Source: Caulobacter sp. (GTDB lineage Bacteria > Pseudomonadota > Alphaproteobacteria > Caulobacterales > Caulobacteraceae). From it: 64,000 nt of DNA. The notes below the pieces were generated by a model. That model saw nothing but the letters and a program-made list of their open reading frames with translations. It was not told where the DNA came from and ran no database searches. Position 1 is the first letter of the stretch, and every line of letters begins with the position of its first letter. The DNA is taken from NCBI GenBank assembly GCA_016125585.1, contig WGLL01000010.1:20684-84683 (forward strand), given 5' to 3'. A program made the translations under genes and the position numbers. Shown here piece after piece: positions 62,632-64,000 of this stretch.

Positions 62632-63861
62632 TCAGAGCGTCGTCGCCCAGGTCCAGACGACCCAGCCGCTGAACAGGATGGCGAACACCGCCAGGGCCCG
62701 GGCGGCCTGACGGCGGCCGGCGTCGCGGATCACGCCGGCGTCCTTCAGCAGGGCGGCGGCGCAGAGGATGTAGACCAGCATCACGGTGGCCACGGTCAGG
62801 CCGATCATGAAGTTGAACTGCTGGGCCAGGGTTGGCGAGGCGGTGGCCAGGCACAGCAGGGTTGTGATGACGCCGGTCACGACGATGCCCCGGCGGGGCG
62901 TGGCGGCCGGATCGGACTCCGACATCAGCTTGGGCGCATAGCCGGCGGCGACCCCGGCCCGGGCGCTTTCGGCGGTGACCAGGACCCAGCCGGCCAGGGT
63001 GCCGAAGGTCTTGAGAATGGCGACCACGGCGATGGCGGCGCCGGCGATCGGCCCGATCACTCTGGAGACGATGTCGGCGAAGGGGGCGGTGGACCTGGCC
63101 AGCTGATCCGGCGGAATGACGCCCTGCACCGCGACGCAGGCCAGCAGATAGACCATGCCGGCCAGCAGCACCCCGCCAAGAGCGGCGATGGGCAGGTTGC
63201 GGGCGGGGTTTTCGACCTTGGCGGCCACGGCGTTGGCGCACTCCAGGCCCATGAAGCCCCAGAAGGCCAGCAGCACCACCGAGGGCAGGGTCGCGCCGAG
63301 GGGCCGGTCGCCGGGAGTCCAGGCGGAGACGAAGAGGTCGGGGCTGAAAACCGAGAAGCCGACGACGATGGCGGCCAGCACCGGGATGAGGCCCAGGATC
63401 AGGGTCGAGCCGCCGATCCGGGCGACCCACCTTGCGCCGAACAGATTGGCCAGGACGCAGGCCCAGATGAGGGCGATCAGGCACAGCAGCGTCGGCAGGG
63501 GCCCGGCCAGGACCGGAAACAGCGAGGTCAGATAGCCGACCGCCGCCAGGCCGATGGCCACCAGGCCCAGCGGGCATCCGATCCAGTAGAGGAACCAGGC
63601 TGACCAGCCCGCGGCCTTGCCCAGCGAGATGCGGGAATAGTCATGGATGCCCTCTGCCGCGGGCCGCAGCCGTCCGAGGACGGAGAACACCCCGGCCAGG
63701 CCCAGGGCCGCCACGGTGCTGACGATCCATCCCAGGACGCTGGAGGTGCCGAACGGCGCCAGCGACACCGGCAGCAGGAACAGGCCCGAGCCGATCATGT
63801 TGCCGGCGACCAGAAGGGTGGCGAGTACCGGGCCCATCCGGCGGGGCGCTGTCACTGTCAT
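62632..63861 (-). CDS. APC-family amino acid permease
   Basis: A 409-residue membrane protein with ~12 helices in the amino acid/polyamine/organocation layout. GPVLATLLVAGNMIGSGLFLLPVSLAPFG is the TM1 unwound GSG motif typical of AdiC/arginine-agmatine and related antiporters; ALGGVLLAGMVYLLACVAVQGVIP and GFMGLECANAVAAKVENPARNLPIA are typical further parts. ATG 63861 is the probable start; an in-frame codon at 63915 is less likely. Substrate unknown. Confidence 0.9.
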   Translation of the reverse strand: MTVTAPRRMGPVLATLLVAGNMIGSGLFLLPVSLAPFGTSSVLGWIVSTVAALGLAGVFSVLGRLRPAAEGIHDYSRISLGKAAGWSAWFLYWIGCPLGLVAIGLAAVGYLTSLFPVLAGPLPTLLCLIALIWACVLANLFGARWVARIGGSTLILGLIPVLAAIVVGFSVFSPDLFVSAWTPGDRPLGATLPSVVLLAFWGFMGLECANAVAAKVENPARNLPIAALGGVLLAGMVYLLACVAVQGVIPPDQLARSTAPFADIVSRVIGPIAGAAIAVVAILKTFGTLAGWVLVTAESARAGVAAGYAPKLMSESDPAATPRRGIVVTGVITTLLCLATASPTLAQQFNFMIGLTVATVMLVYILCAAALLKDAGVIRDAGRRQAARALAVFAILFSGWVVWTWATTL

Positions 63862-63917
63862 GGCGACAGTTCCGCATGCCGCGTAACGGCGGTCAATGAC
63901 CTGGGGCGTTCTCAAAT

Positions 63918-64000
63918 CCTCCCCCTCGCGCAGCGCGGGGGAGGGGGACCCCCGGCCCGCTTCAGGGCCGGGGGTGGAGGGGGCTGCGCCGGCGCACGGG
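63918..64000. repeat. Inverted-repeat arm, second copy of the 14509-14700 family, truncated by window
   Basis: CCTCCCCCTCGCGCAGCGCG, then GGGGGAGGGGGAC, CCCCCGGCCC...GGGCCGGGGG and GTGGAGGGGGCTGCGCCGGCGC match the left arm order at 14509: outer hairpin, GGGGGAG.GGGACC, inner hairpin, GGGGG.GGCGC. The hairpin sequences differ but each still pairs with itself. The other arm lies beyond the window. Confidence 0.65.

Overview
The window is a high-G+C (visibly well over 60 percent) alphaproteobacterial chromosome segment. Gene content fits Caulobacterales (Caulobacter or Phenylobacterium type): greA and carAB near one another, the nadABC cluster, pseudaminic-acid genes, a carboxynorspermidine pathway, a class GN sortase with its target, and GTG/TTG starts with short intergenic spacers. 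The genus is an inference from gene content, not from an rRNA or marker search; no rRNA or tRNA gene was seen.

Layout. 0-3.4 kb: a metallo-beta-lactamase-fold hydrolase, an orphan phage terminase small-subunit-like gene, a DUF2171 protein and an SRAP (HMCES/YedK) protein, with several palindromic repeats. 3.4-7.3 kb: an accessory, defence-like island on the minus strand. It holds a DpnI-family endonuclease gene broken by a frameshift at a two-hairpin palindromic insertion, a small DpnD/PcfM-like gene coupled to it, and a visibly AT-richer gene for a TIR / STAND-ATPase-like / TPR protein. 7.5-9.8 kb: uvrB. 10-18 kb: secreted proteins, a SleB-type cell-wall hydrolase, SDR, MaoC, a GlxA-type regulator divergent from an isonitrile-hydratase-like enzyme, and a DODA-type dioxygenase. 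19-23 kb: the nadA-orf-nadB-nadC operon with two palindromic operators. 23-32 kb: a second SleB-type hydrolase, trxB, a small HPF-like protein, an HWE-type histidine kinase, pncC-like amidohydrolase, and a MASE1-type hybrid histidine kinase. 32.7-36.6 kb: pseI, pseG, pseF-like and an ELM1-like gene, the later part of CMP-pseudaminic acid synthesis, probably for flagellin glycosylation. 36.7-47.6 kb: greA, an OafA-type acyltransferase, an EamA transporter, a VIT/vWA sortase substrate with its class GN sortase, an SdpR-like repressor pair, GNAT and GST. 47.9-56.8 kb: carB and carA, same strand but separated by a cupin, an SDR, a cold-shock protein, a MarR regulator and a glycosyltransferase. 57.5-63.9 kb: carboxynorspermidine dehydrogenase and decarboxylase (alternative spermidine route), a HAD hydrolase, a lipoprotein amidohydrolase and an APC permease.

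The main signals beyond ordinary annotation are (1) the defence-like island with its inactivated DpnI homologue and a TIR-STAND-TPR protein whose ATPase motifs look degenerate, and (2) several sequence families of intergenic nested palindromes (100-200 bp inverted repeats whose ends are themselves hairpins). In one family, comparison of three copies shows paired substitutions in both the local hairpin and the long-range stem, which indicates that folded structure is maintained.
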